Shown: in pieces, positions 16,397 to 25,138 of the stretch
Position numbering within the stretch: the stretch's first letter is position 1
How the letters are laid out: each line of letters opens with the position of its first letter
Assembly (NCBI GenBank): GCA_000403295.2
Contig: KE159609.1
Location: 32,492-96,491, forward strand
Direction of reading: 5' to 3'
Source of the DNA: Lachnospiraceae bacterium M18-1
Lineage (GTDB): Bacteria; Bacillota; Clostridia; Lachnospirales; Lachnospiraceae
DNA: 64,000 bases
Translations under genes and position numbers: made by a program
Notes under the pieces: generated by a model
Told to the model about the DNA's origin: nothing
Seen by the model: only the letters and a program-made list of their open reading frames with translations
Databases searched by the model: none

Positions 16397-17299
16397 ATGA
16401 TAACGATCAGCGGTCTGACAAAATATTATGACGGCGTCTGTGCAGTCAATCATGTGTCCCTGGAGATTTTGGAGGGCACTATGTTCGGCCTGCTGGGCAC
16501 GAACGGAGCGGGCAAGACCACGCTGCTGCGGATGCTGGCAGGCATTATCGAAGCAGACTCCGGGGAAATCCGGATAGACGGAGAGGAGGATCCGTTTTCC
16601 CCGCAGTGCAAGAAGAATCTGTTTTATCTGCCCGACGATCCCTATTATTTTCCAAATGCATCCATTCAGGTGATGCTGGATTTTTATAAAAAGCAGTATC
16701 CGGGGCTGGATGCGGACTCAGTGAGATACATGGCGGAATCCCTCAACCTGGACATGAACCGCCCTGTCCGGACATTTTCAAAGGGGATGAAGCGGCAGGC
16801 ATTTCTCATTCTGGCGCTGTGCTCCCGGACAAAATACCTTTTCTGCGATGAGGTGCTCGACGGACTGGACCCCATCGCGGCAGAGATCATGAAGAACCTG
16901 TTCCGCCAGGAAATGAAATCCCGTGATTTTACGATCCTTGTGGCCTCACACAAGCTCCGGGATCTGGAGGATATCTGCGGAAATATCGCCATTCTCCACA
17001 AGGGCGGCGTGGTGACTGCCGGAGACTTCCGGGAACGTGCGGAAAATGTCCGAAAATTCCAGTGCGTTTTCCCGCTGGAGGCCGATCTGGACAGTCTGAG
17101 ACAGCACCCGTCGGTGGTGCGGCTCCACGAAGACGCCCGCTTTATCACGCTGGTCACACGCGGAAAAGCGGAAGAGATTCGAAAAGCCCTGGAAGAACTG
17201 GATCCGATCTTTCTGGGGGAGGTCCCGTTAAGCCTTGAGGAAACATTTATTGCAGAAATGGAGGGCGCAGGTTATGACATCAGAAAGGTACTTCAATAA
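16397..17299 (+). CDS. ABC transporter ATP-binding protein
   Basis: A 300-residue ABC ATPase. It has Walker A GTNGAGKTT, a degenerate signature FSKGMKRQ in place of LSGGQ, Walker B YLFCDEVLDGLDP and the H-loop ASHK. The degenerate signature and the ~70-residue C-terminal extension are typical of ABC-2-type exporter ATPases (YtrB-like). It overlaps by 26 bp the start of the following membrane protein gene, which is evidently its partner. Confidence 0.92.
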   Translation: MITISGLTKYYDGVCAVNHVSLEILEGTMFGLLGTNGAGKTTLLRMLAGIIEADSGEIRIDGEEDPFSPQCKKNLFYLPDDPYYFPNASIQVMLDFYKKQYPGLDADSVRYMAESLNLDMNRPVRTFSKGMKRQAFLILALCSRTKYLFCDEVLDGLDPIAAEIMKNLFRQEMKSRDFTILVASHKLRDLEDICGNIAILHKGGVVTAGDFRERAENVRKFQCVFPLEADLDSLRQHPSVVRLHEDARFITLVTRGKAEEIRKALEELDPIFLGEVPLSLEETFIAEMEGAGYDIRKVLQ

Positions 17300-19331
17300 A
17301 TGGGTTCGGGAAGCCGGGAGAGGGCATATTGCGGCGTTCCTGTCCTGGGGAAGCCTGCTCATATACGGGATGGTCACCGCGGCTAAGCTGAGGTTTCAGT
17401 CGGATTATTCTTTTTTCGGCATCGGCAGCAGAGAGCTTCTGTGGATGTGCGCAGGGCTTGGCGCAGCCCTCTCTTTTCTGGAATTTTTCTACCTTCTTCA
17501 GCCGAAAAAACTGGATTTTTATTACAGCCTGCCGGTGAGAAAAAGCACCGTATTCTGGGGGAGATATGTGCATGGGCTGGCACATTTCCTGGTTCCTCTG
17601 TGCTTGTGCCTTACGGCCTGCGGGCTGTATGAAAGCAGCTTTGATATGGATTTCTTTCCTTATTCGGCAAGTTATACAGGCCGCAGCATCCTGGTATCTG
17701 CCGCGGCATTTTTGATATTTTATCATGCAGGGATCCTGCTGCTCACCGTCTGCGGAAATGTCCTTCCGGCAGTTCTGGGGTATGCCATCTGCCTGTTCTA
17801 CGGACACATTCTGGTGGGAAATGCATGGACCGCCTGGGCGTCAAATTATTTCCGGACTTACTACAGAATCCCGGCGTTCGAGAAGCTGGATGTCCTGACG
17901 GCGCCGTTATCCCTGGCCCAGGATCTGGCCGGGAGCAATCTCTTTGACAAGTTTGAAGTGTTTGAGTATATTCCGTCCGGGAGCAGCGTCCTTGCAGCTT
18001 CCGAATGGATCGTCCTGCCGTTCCTCCTGTTTGCTGCGGCGCAGAAAAAGAGAAGGACGGAACGGATCGGGAAATGGTTCGCCATTCCGATGGCGGAACG
18101 TGCGGCGGAATGGCTGCTCTCCTTTCTGACAGGGGTGTGGATGGGGAGTTTTCTGACGGATCTGACCGGGCTTGCGGAGAAAACACCAGGGCTTTGCGGG
18201 GCGCTGAGCATACTGGCAGGCATTGCTGCCGCGGCCGGAGTGCATTTTCTGCTGGAGCTGGGCGTGGGATGCGGCTGGAAAATCCCGCCAGAGAAATCAG
18301 CTGCAAATGGAAAGTCCGAGGAGCGGGGAGATCTGCGCCGGGGAATTTTCCGGCGGAAATGGCAGCTTGCCGCAGAATGTGCGGCGGTGGCTTTGTCAGG
18401 AATCGTATTTTTATTAGGAGCATCCGCGTTCGATTCATTTCTGCCGGAGGAACGCTCCGTTGAAAGGGTCGGAGTCACCATTGGCGGCGTTGGAATGTCC
18501 AACGGGGACTACGGCCAGATCCGAACGGGCCGGGAAAGATATGAAACGGCCAGGCAGCTGGAGCGCTGTCTTCTTGCAGAGGAGGGAAAGAGTGCGGCCA
18601 TGGCATGGATCACATTACTTGCAGAAAATGATGATTTGCCGGACGCAGGCACAGATCTTACAGAGGTTACTCACACGGTCATCTGCTATCATATGAAAAA
18701 CGGAAGCCAGGCCTATCGGGTGTATCCGATAGACGAAGAGGAACTGCAGGCATTTGCCATGGTATTCGAGACGGATGAATACAAACAGATCACATACCCT
18801 GTGGACAACAGCGGATTCGCGGCGGATGCCCGCTTCACCTGGTCAGACCGGGTGACGGATACGGTGATGAAGCTGGAGGAGAACGAGAAAGAGGCACTTC
18901 TGGATGCCTGTCAAAAGGATATCGGGGATATGAAAATGGACGATCTCAAGAAGGCGCTCCCCCTGGGATTCGTAGAACTTGAATCGGACGGCCCCATGCT
19001 CCCGGGCAGCATTCCCATCTATCCGTTTTTTGTACGGACCTGCGGCCTGCTGGAATCATACGGCGTGCAGATCCACCGGACACTGGCGGATTATACTGTG
19101 CGCTCGGTCAGCGTGACTACAAGAAATGAAAACGGCAGGGGAAAACGAGAGTCAAAATATGTGGAAGACCCGGAGGAGGTCGCAAAGTGGAAGCAGAAAG
19201 CGGTTCCGAAAGAACTTGACCTGCAGCCGCTCTTTTATCCGCTGGACTATTCGAAGGAGATCCGGGCCGAAGTCCTGGATGAAACAACAAATTCGGTGAT
19301 ACATGTAAACTGCTATTTGCAGGAGGAGTAA
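17274..19331 (+). CDS. ABC-2-type exporter permease with large extracytoplasmic domain
   Basis: A 685-residue membrane protein. Five to seven hydrophobic helices lie in the first ~300 residues and another near residue 380. A long hydrophilic C-terminal domain of about 290 residues follows. The motif LLQPKKLDFYYSLPVRKS is typical of the permease partner of YtrB-like ATPases in Clostridia. I chose the ATG at 17274, which has GGAGGG upstream and overlaps the ATPase gene; an ATG-less upstream start at 17235 has no ribosome site. The transported substrate is unknown; lipids, peptides or antibiotics are possible. Confidence 0.8.
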   Translation: MTSERYFNKWVREAGRGHIAAFLSWGSLLIYGMVTAAKLRFQSDYSFFGIGSRELLWMCAGLGAALSFLEFFYLLQPKKLDFYYSLPVRKSTVFWGRYVHGLAHFLVPLCLCLTACGLYESSFDMDFFPYSASYTGRSILVSAAAFLIFYHAGILLLTVCGNVLPAVLGYAICLFYGHILVGNAWTAWASNYFRTYYRIPAFEKLDVLTAPLSLAQDLAGSNLFDKFEVFEYIPSGSSVLAASEWIVLPFLLFAAAQKKRRTERIGKWFAIPMAERAAEWLLSFLTGVWMGSFLTDLTGLAEKTPGLCGALSILAGIAAAAGVHFLLELGVGCGWKIPPEKSAANGKSEERGDLRRGIFRRKWQLAAECAAVALSGIVFLLGASAFDSFLPEERSVERVGVTIGGVGMSNGDYGQIRTGRERYETARQLERCLLAEEGKSAAMAWITLLAENDDLPDAGTDLTEVTHTVICYHMKNGSQAYRVYPIDEEELQAFAMVFETDEYKQITYPVDNSGFAADARFTWSDRVTDTVMKLEENEKEALLDACQKDIGDMKMDDLKKALPLGFVELESDGPMLPGSIPIYPFFVRTCGLLESYGVQIHRTLADYTVRSVSVTTRNENGRGKRESKYVEDPEEVAKWKQKAVPKELDLQPLFYPLDYSKEIRAEVLDETTNSVIHVNCYLQEE

Positions 19332-19335
19332 AAAA

Positions 19336-20079
19336 ATGGAGAGAAGATTAGAAGTATGTATTGATTCCGTGGAATCGGCAATCCTAGCGGAGAAGGGCGG
19401 GGCGGACCGCCTGGAGGTCTGCGCCAATCTGGTCATTGGAGGGACTACGCCTGGGGTTAGCCAGTTTAAACAAATCCGCAGCGCATGCGATATCGATCTG
19501 AATGTATTGATCCGTCCGCGATTTGGAGATTTTTTATATACCGATGCGGAATTTCAGATGATTTCCGAGGATATCCGGATGTTCCGGGAGCTGGGGGCAG
19601 ACGGTGTGGTCGTCGGCTGCCTGAAAGCAGACGGCAGTCTGGATTCCGACAGAATGCGGGTACTCCGGGAACAGGCCGGCCCATTGCAAATGACGCTGCA
19701 CCGGGCATTTGACGTATGCCGGGATCCGTATCAGGCATTGGAGGAAGCGCTGTCGCTGGGGGTGGACACGATCCTGACCTCTGGACAGGCAGACCACTGC
19801 CTTGCAGGGAAAGAGACTTTAAAAAAGCTGATCAGGCAGGCAGACGGCAGGATTGAGATCCTTGTGGGGAGCGGGGTCAATGCGGAGGTCATCCGGCAGC
19901 TGAAGGATGAGATCGGCGCTGCCAGCTTTCACATGTCCGGAAAGAAAATGATCAGCAGCGGTATGGTTTACCGGAACCGGGAGGTCCATATGGGAGTTCC
20001 GGGGATTGGGGAATTTGAGATATTCCGGACAGATGAAGAGGAGATCCGGCGGGCAAGGCTGGTGCTGGATAAAAAATAA
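19336..20079 (+). CDS. cutC: CutC family protein (copper homeostasis)
   Basis: A 247-residue TIM-barrel protein of CutC length. Recognisable segments are LEVCIDSVESAILAEKGGAD, RLEVCANL, VLIRPR, GADGVVVGCL, MTLHRAFDV and ILTSG, all conserved in CutC. Bacterial CutC was linked to copper tolerance but its biochemical role is still uncertain. It starts 4 bp after the ABC permease gene and has a GGAGGAG site, so it is probably in the same transcript. The context gives no copper-specific partner. Confidence 0.92.
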   Translation: MERRLEVCIDSVESAILAEKGGADRLEVCANLVIGGTTPGVSQFKQIRSACDIDLNVLIRPRFGDFLYTDAEFQMISEDIRMFRELGADGVVVGCLKADGSLDSDRMRVLREQAGPLQMTLHRAFDVCRDPYQALEEALSLGVDTILTSGQADHCLAGKETLKKLIRQADGRIEILVGSGVNAEVIRQLKDEIGAASFHMSGKKMISSGMVYRNREVHMGVPGIGEFEIFRTDEEEIRRARLVLDKK

Positions 20080-20111
20080 GAATACCATGATCAGGAAAAG
20101 GAGGCAGCGCC

Positions 20112-20879
20112 ATGATACGGATCGCGATTTGTGATGATGAGCAGGAGCCGGTCGCCCTGCATGAGAAAATCGTAAAGACGAGCCTGCAGAACTGCGGCAT
20201 CGGATACGAGATCACAACATACACAAAGAGCAGCAACCTGCTGTATGATATTGCGGACGATCATTTTTTCTATGACCTGCTCCTGCTGGATATCGAAATG
20301 CCCGGCCTCACCGGGATGGAGCTTCCGAAGAAGATCAAGCCCTTTCTGCCCAACGTAAAGATCATTTTTATCACTTCCCATCTGGAATATGCGATCGATG
20401 CCTATGAGCTGTCTATCTTCCGTTACGTTCCGAAGGACGATCCGGAGGAACGTCTATCGGCCGCCGTGACGGATGCTGCAAAGCTGATCGAACTGGAGGC
20501 AGGGCAGGAATATATCATTCAGACCAGCCGCCGGATGGAAAAGATTCCGTATAAAAACATTTTCTATATCGAGCGCGACGGCGGGAAAAATTCCGTGATC
20601 TATTTCCAAAATCTATCCCCTGCCGGCAGGACAGAGGGCGCCTCATCGCCGGATATGGCGTCGGCAAAGGTGCGGAAGTCTCTGCAGCAGATTTTTTCGG
20701 AGCTGGACGTTCCGGAGTTTCTTTTTATTGACCGAAGTTACATTGTAAATATCATCCAGATCATGAAGGTCAGCGACGGGATGGCTGTTCTGAAAAACGG
20801 TGTGGAGCTGCCCATAAGCCGTGCTCATTTACAGGAAGTGAAGCTGCAGATCAATCGTTTTTGGGGGGCGCATATATGA
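20112..20879 (+). CDS. LytTR-family response regulator
   Basis: A 255-residue two-domain regulator. The receiver domain begins IRIAICDDEQ with the phosphoacceptor aspartate in LLLLDIEMPG near residue 60 and the conserved IIFITSH strand. The C-terminal LytTR DNA-binding domain includes IPYKNIFYIERDGGKNSVIY and FIDRSYIVNI. A short Gly/Ser/Ala-rich insert (LSPAGRTEGASSPDMASAK) splits two strands of the LytTR domain. It overlaps the start of the sensor kinase gene by four bases (ATGA), as in Agr/Vir-type quorum or peptide-sensing pairs. Confidence 0.92.
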   Translation: MIRIAICDDEQEPVALHEKIVKTSLQNCGIGYEITTYTKSSNLLYDIADDHFFYDLLLLDIEMPGLTGMELPKKIKPFLPNVKIIFITSHLEYAIDAYELSIFRYVPKDDPEERLSAAVTDAAKLIELEAGQEYIIQTSRRMEKIPYKNIFYIERDGGKNSVIYFQNLSPAGRTEGASSPDMASAKVRKSLQQIFSELDVPEFLFIDRSYIVNIIQIMKVSDGMAVLKNGVELPISRAHLQEVKLQINRFWGAHI

Positions 20880-22465
20880 TGGAATGGTATCAGATCCTTT
20901 CCTATTTTCTGACAAACAGCATCCGGGGCTTTCTCGGGCTGTACCTCGTATGCGGGCTGCTTTCGGCCCGGATAGATTTACGCAGGATTGGCGTCATATC
21001 AGCGGCAGCAGCGGCGGTCATTACAGCATTGCCGTTGTGTTCAGTTTCCGATGCAGGGGCGATCGGAACAGAACTGGTTTTTCTGGCCGCAGTGTCGCGT
21101 AAGCTTCTATCCCGGGAGAAGACGCGGATGAGCCTGTTTCTTCTTTTCTTTTATGAAATTGCGTCGGCGCTTTGGGAATTTATCATATCCTGTGTGTATG
21201 CCGTTGCATTCCGCGCGGGATATCTGGCAAGATGGTGTGCCTCCCATCAGGCGATGGATGTATTTTGGGCCTGTCTGACCGGACCGGAATCTTCTGCCGC
21301 AAAGGTGCGGGGAATCGAAGGTATGACGGAAGGATATCTGAGCGGCCAGGGGATGGCTGTTCTGCCGGACGGCCAGGGCTGGATGCGTTTCCTGGACCGC
21401 GGCGCTCCGGAGCATCTCCTGGCTGTCTGGACAGTCCGCCTGTTTATGCTGGTGATCCTGATATCGGCTGTGAAAAAACGCGGAGGAGGACGGGATGCGT
21501 TTTCCATACGTCATGCCGCAGGCCGAAAGGAGCGCAGAAAGCGCGGCCAGGAAGGAGCAGATCCATTTTCAGCGCGCCATGCCGCGGATCTCCAGAATGA
21601 TGCAAAAAGCAGCCAGGGCGGGACAGACGTATTTCGCACGGCGTCTGCCATCGCTGTGACGGGGATGATCTGCGTTGTTACTCTTGGCTCGCAGACCGTG
21701 ATCGCAATCCCGGAGGACGAACTGTCTATGTGGACTCTGTTTTCCGTGATTCTGATGTTTTCGGTTCTGGTCTACAATCTGAACAGCCATTATGAAGCGG
21801 AGAAGGAGATCGTCCGGCTGAAGGAGGAGCAGGCGGAACTGCTGGACCGGGATTACCAAAGCCTGAACCGCCTGTATTCAGAAAATGCCAGACTGTTCCA
21901 TGACCTGCACAACCATATCGAACTCCTGCACCGTCATCTGACCCATGGAAATGTAAATGAAGCCGTAGAGTATCTGGAGGATCTGCGGGGGCCGGTCCGG
22001 GAGATCACAAATTACGGCTGGACGGGAGATGAGGCAGTGGATTACCTGATCGGAACGAAGACAGCCGCCGCACAGGAGCAGCAGATTGCCGCAGAGGTCA
22101 ACATGGAATGCCCGCGGCACACCAACATCCGAAGCGCCGACCTGACCGCGATCCTGGGAAATCTGCTGGACAATGCGCTGGAAGCGGCAAAGACAGCGCA
22201 GGGGAATCGGCGCTTCATCCGTCTGACCGTCCGCCGGATCAACAACATGCTTGTGATTAAGGTGGAAAATGGATGTGATGCCCCGCCTGTCTCAAAGCAG
22301 GGAGAACTGATCTCTGCCAAGACAGAGGGCGGACTGCATGGCTGGGGACTGAAAAGCGTCCGCGCCGCAGCGGAAAAATATGACGGGATCGTGGAGACCA
22401 TGTACAAGGAGCATGTGTTCCGGGCGGTGGTCACGCTGTCTTTTGAAGCGGTAAATCTGCAATAG
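20876..22465 (+). CDS. GHKL-domain sensor histidine kinase (AgrC-like)
   Basis: A 529-residue membrane kinase starting at the ATG at 20876. Six or so N-terminal hydrophobic helices are followed by a helical linker with the phosphoacceptor histidine in LFHDLHNHIELL near residue 345. The GHKL ATPase domain has the N box LLDNALEAA and a G box near LHGWGLKSV. Between the last two membrane helices lies a polar loop made of an imperfect 22-residue tandem repeat, unusual for this family. It is co-transcribed with the LytTR regulator. No AgrB/AgrD pair is adjacent, so the signal is unknown. Confidence 0.9.
   Translation: MMEWYQILSYFLTNSIRGFLGLYLVCGLLSARIDLRRIGVISAAAAAVITALPLCSVSDAGAIGTELVFLAAVSRKLLSREKTRMSLFLLFFYEIASALWEFIISCVYAVAFRAGYLARWCASHQAMDVFWACLTGPESSAAKVRGIEGMTEGYLSGQGMAVLPDGQGWMRFLDRGAPEHLLAVWTVRLFMLVILISAVKKRGGGRDAFSIRHAAGRKERRKRGQEGADPFSARHAADLQNDAKSSQGGTDVFRTASAIAVTGMICVVTLGSQTVIAIPEDELSMWTLFSVILMFSVLVYNLNSHYEAEKEIVRLKEEQAELLDRDYQSLNRLYSENARLFHDLHNHIELLHRHLTHGNVNEAVEYLEDLRGPVREITNYGWTGDEAVDYLIGTKTAAAQEQQIAAEVNMECPRHTNIRSADLTAILGNLLDNALEAAKTAQGNRRFIRLTVRRINNMLVIKVENGCDAPPVSKQGELISAKTEGGLHGWGLKSVRAAAEKYDGIVETMYKEHVFRAVVTLSFEAVNLQ
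21494..21625 (+). repeat. In-frame tandem repeat, 66 bp x 2, in the GHKL kinase loop
   Basis: Two diverged 22-codon units at 21494-21559 (DAFSIRHAAG...) and 21560-21625 (DPFSARHAAD...) are followed by the start of a third (DVF) at 21626. The repeat is clearer at the protein level than the DNA level, so it is older than the 51-bp repeat in the SMC-like gene. It lies in the loop between predicted membrane helices. Confidence 0.75.
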
Positions 22466-22521
22466 GCAGGAATGGACAGCTGCGGCACATCACATCAAAT
22501 AAAAACTATCCGGCAGAGAAA

Positions 22522-22635
22522 ATGAAAGGCGCGCAGGAGGCGGAGGAGGAAAAGATTCAATTAGGTAAGGTTCATAGTATCGGGTGTTCCGGCATATCAT
22601 CAACTAAAGAAGATCTTAAGGAGAGCATTTCATAA
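22522..22635 (+). other. Possible 37-residue peptide between the kinase and ferritin-like genes
   Basis: An ATG-initiated frame of 37 codons (MKGAQEAEEEKIQLGK..., containing HSIGCSGISS) ends 1 bp before the ferritin-like start codon. No good ribosome site precedes it. Its place right after an AgrC-like kinase makes a signal peptide conceivable, but there is no AgrD signature or processing gene. Treat as a candidate only. Confidence 0.15.
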
Positions 22636-22636
22636 T

Positions 22637-23185
22637 ATGGAAAGAAATGAAACGTGTCTGACAAATACCTGCAGCTTTGCAGGCGTAAAACCCATCATGG
22701 CGGACCTGCCTTATCCGCCGATCCAGGTGAGGAGGGAAAATCCGGCCTATGCCAATCTGCTGGGAATGGATTACTGCGGGCCGGTGTCGGAGTTGTCCGC
22801 GATCACTCAGTATATCAACAACGAAAACCGCATTTCCCATGAAAAATGCGCTGTGGCAAAGACGCTCCTGGGAATTGGGATCGCGGAGATGATGCACCTT
22901 CAGAAGCTTGGCGAGCTGATCTGCCTGCTGGGCGGTAAGGTGGACTTTATTGCAAGGCCGTACAATGGGCGGCCCAGGATGTGGACGCCGGAATACCTCA
23001 CAATCCCGGAACATTTGGGAAAAATGCTGCAGGCCGACATCGCGGCGGAAAAAGATGCCATCAGCCAGTACCAGATGCATATCAAGATGATGGATGACGA
23101 CTGTGTAAACGCAGTGCTGAGACGCATCATCCAGGATGAGGAATATCATGTGATGCTGCTGCAGGCATTGGAAAGAGAATTATAA
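22637..23185 (+). CDS. Ferritin-like / bacterioferritin-type diiron protein
   Basis: A 182-residue helical protein of the ferritin-like superfamily. Conserved metal-ligand helices are visible: a first Glu helix (SELSAITQYINNEN), EMMHLQKL with E..H, a third helix with EKDAISQY, and DEEYHVMLL as the closing E..H. That is the rubrerythrin/Mn-catalase/CotJC-like pattern of a four-helix diiron centre. In anaerobes such proteins store iron or detoxify peroxide. A ribosome site (AAGGAG) lies 14 bases upstream. It stands alone, with no rubredoxin domain. Confidence 0.82.
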   Translation: MERNETCLTNTCSFAGVKPIMADLPYPPIQVRRENPAYANLLGMDYCGPVSELSAITQYINNENRISHEKCAVAKTLLGIGIAEMMHLQKLGELICLLGGKVDFIARPYNGRPRMWTPEYLTIPEHLGKMLQADIAAEKDAISQYQMHIKMMDDDCVNAVLRRIIQDEEYHVMLLQALEREL

Positions 23186-23265
23186 TGCAGGAGGTTTGCT
23201 GCCGGCAGCCTTTTTGAATACGGACGGCGCATTTCAGCCGCTGACCGGGTACCAGACTCCTGCCC

Positions 23266-23808
23266 TCACGGAATCAAAGACTGCTGGTTTCGATAATCGG
23301 TAAACGTAGGAGCCCCCAAGCGGCGGCGCCTGGCTAACATCTTTGCCCAGATCGTGTTGCCGCCCTCTTCTGTTATCAGGCCGTTATGACAGGCATTGAC
23401 AAGAATGATGCCCACAGTGATATGCTCTAAAGAAAATTCGCTGATGTACGAAGAGATATCTCTTAAATTATTGCTTGCAACAATCCCGTTATACTGCTTT
23501 GCCAGCGAGATTGCTGCGGCTTCTCCGCTTCCGATCAGAGGATGTCCTTTTTCAGGAGCCTCAGTCAGCTGAAAATAAGTCCCATACTCCGCTGAGTCAA
23601 TATGTAACTCCTGGACAGCCGCCTGCTTTCGCCTGAGAAGCGCGTCTGTACGGGATCTGAGATGGGGAATACGGGGATTGCACAATTCGGTATATACTGG
23701 ACGGGGGATGATGATCCTGCCGGGATATAACTGCGGAAGCAGGCCTTCATATCCGACCCATAAAAATGCACATAAACAGTCTGTGTCGAAAAAAAGAGTT
23801 TTAATCAA
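23266..23808 (-). CDS. PIN-like domain protein, putative toxin or ribonuclease
   Basis: A 180-residue protein with a TTG start, overlapping the upstream protease gene by 8 bp. The PIN-like features are FFDTDCLCAFL at the N-terminus (first acidic residues), VYTELCNP (second), GSGEAAAISLAKQ (third) and ASNNLRDI in place of the usual D-N/D signature. That last motif lacks the common TDD acid pair, so the nuclease site may be altered. PIN domains are metal-dependent RNases and frequent toxins. It is the third gene of an XRE / ImmA-IrrE / PIN operon, a plausible toxin-antitoxin-like layout in which the protease could act on the XRE protein. Confidence 0.7.
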   Translation of the reverse strand: MIKTLFFDTDCLCAFLWVGYEGLLPQLYPGRIIIPRPVYTELCNPRIPHLRSRTDALLRRKQAAVQELHIDSAEYGTYFQLTEAPEKGHPLIGSGEAAAISLAKQYNGIVASNNLRDISSYISEFSLEHITVGIILVNACHNGLITEEGGNTIWAKMLARRRRLGAPTFTDYRNQQSLIP

Positions 23809-24556
23809 TCATACACCCCGCTTCCGAGTCTTCGCCAAACACGATATCATCACGAAAAGCGTCTAACAAAAATTCTTCATATTTTCCGGCAGAAATGATC
23901 TTTGCCTGGAGCAGCCGGTCTGCCTGACAGATATAATGCCCTAATACCCGGATATTTTTATCTTCCGGAGACGGCTTATATAATGACACGTCATAACCAA
24001 GCCTGGACGCACATGCGATCACTCCGGCCTGCATGGACTCTGCCTGTGCGGAGGTCAGATATCCTTCATCCTGCAGCCGGATCAGCATTGCCTGATGGCT
24101 CACGCCGAAATACTGTTCCATGCGGATGATATCACTCATGGAGAGACCGACTCCTGCTTTTTGCGCGCATCTCTGTATTCTTTCAAATAAAGCGGCGGGG
24201 GGGATTAAAAAATAGGATGCAAATTGATTCGCACATTGCTCTGTTTCACTTTTGATGTCAAACTTACTGGAACAGACTGTAGAGGACAGCTCTTTATCAA
24301 AATATAGATGATAAAGCTCATGCGCCAGCGTGTACCTCTGCCGCCCGACCGACATGCCGGAATTGACGGCGATCACCGCGGAAGACGGGCATCGGAAGCA
24401 GGCGCCGCTGATATTTCTGCCCAGAGGATAAAACACCAATGTCAAGGAAGCGATCGATTGGACCAGAGTAAAAATATGAATGGGAGAGGATTCGTCTTCT
24501 CCTAATTTTTTTCGGATGACAGAGGCCTTGGCGCTGAGGTCTAATTTATTTATCAT
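23801..24556 (-). CDS. ImmA/IrrE family zinc metallo-endopeptidase
   Basis: A 251-residue protein with the zinc motif AHELYHLYFD (HExxH) near residue 79 and the downstream E-containing helix SETEQCANQFASYFLIPP, both standard for ImmA/IrrE (COG2856). Family members cleave helix-turn-helix repressors such as ImmR or DdrO. The start ATGA overlaps the stop codon of the XRE gene, and its end overlaps the PIN gene, so translation of the three is coupled. A ~100-residue C-terminal region follows the protease domain. Cleavage of the adjacent XRE repressor is inference from precedent. Confidence 0.88.
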   Translation of the reverse strand: MINKLDLSAKASVIRKKLGEDESSPIHIFTLVQSIASLTLVFYPLGRNISGACFRCPSSAVIAVNSGMSVGRQRYTLAHELYHLYFDKELSSTVCSSKFDIKSETEQCANQFASYFLIPPAALFERIQRCAQKAGVGLSMSDIIRMEQYFGVSHQAMLIRLQDEGYLTSAQAESMQAGVIACASRLGYDVSLYKPSPEDKNIRVLGHYICQADRLLQAKIISAGKYEEFLLDAFRDDIVFGEDSEAGCMID

Positions 24557-24897
24557 TCACAATTCCTTCCAAGCTGATCCATCTTCAGCTGATTCAGAGC
24601 AATCTTATTGATGACTGACAGCGTACTCAGATCAGTATGATCAACAGAGGCAGTCCGGAAAGCAATCTCATAGGCTGGCTGAAGGGGAGCTTCCGACAAT
24701 AAAGCAGCAATAGGACAGCAAAAAAGGACAGACAGCTGATCCAAAATATCTGAACTTATGGAGCGTTCCCCTTTTTCAATCTTTGAAATAAGGCTCTGGT
24801 CTACGGAAAGATAGTCTGCGATCTGCTTCTGAGTCAGATCGGCCTTTTCCCGTAATTGCCTGATCTTGAAGCCTGTGGCGGATAAATGCGCTGCCAT
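24553..24897 (-). CDS. XRE-family helix-turn-helix repressor
   Basis: A 114-residue DNA-binding protein. The HTH (LTQKQIADYLSVDQSLISKI, then EKGERSIS) is textbook XRE. The ~50-residue C-terminal part may contact the protease or oligomerise. A perfect AGGAGG site precedes the ATG. It heads a minus-strand operon with ImmA/IrrE and PIN genes and diverges from the second jetABC operon. A 9-bp inverted repeat in the divergent region is a candidate operator for autoregulation. Confidence 0.9.
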   Translation of the reverse strand: MAAHLSATGFKIRQLREKADLTQKQIADYLSVDQSLISKIEKGERSISSDILDQLSVLFCCPIAALLSEAPLQPAYEIAFRTASVDHTDLSTLSVINKIALNQLKMDQLGRNCE

Positions 24898-24941
24898 TTG
24901 TGGATCCTCCTTTTTCTTTACTGTCTATATTGTAACATACC

Positions 24942-24983
24942 TTGTCATAATGTAAATAGATTTTTTTAATTTTTTTATGACAA
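24942..24983. promoter_or_regulatory. Candidate operator in divergent xre / jetA intergenic region
   Basis: TTGTCATAA at 24942-24950 and TTATGACAA at 24975-24983 form a perfect 9-bp inverted repeat separated by 24 AT-rich bases. The left arm lies ~45 bp upstream of the XRE start. A -10-like TATACT at 25021-25026 faces the jetA gene, without a convincing -35. One XRE site could thus influence both operons. Confidence 0.45.
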
Positions 24984-25138
24984 ATGAATAAAAAGATGTA
25001 CGGATTCTATCTTGATAAGGTATACTATAAAGAATGCGGGGAGCTGGTCTGCGGCGATCGCCTGTATGGCAGGCGGGCCTGCGGCCTGTAATCCTGAATG
25101 ACGCAAAGCTATTCCAAGATACTACAAGGAGCCGTCTT

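Noticed and set aside
20112..22465. Complete Agr quorum-sensing locus
   Set aside because: Kinase and regulator are present, but no AgrB protease/transporter or AgrD precursor is encoded nearby.
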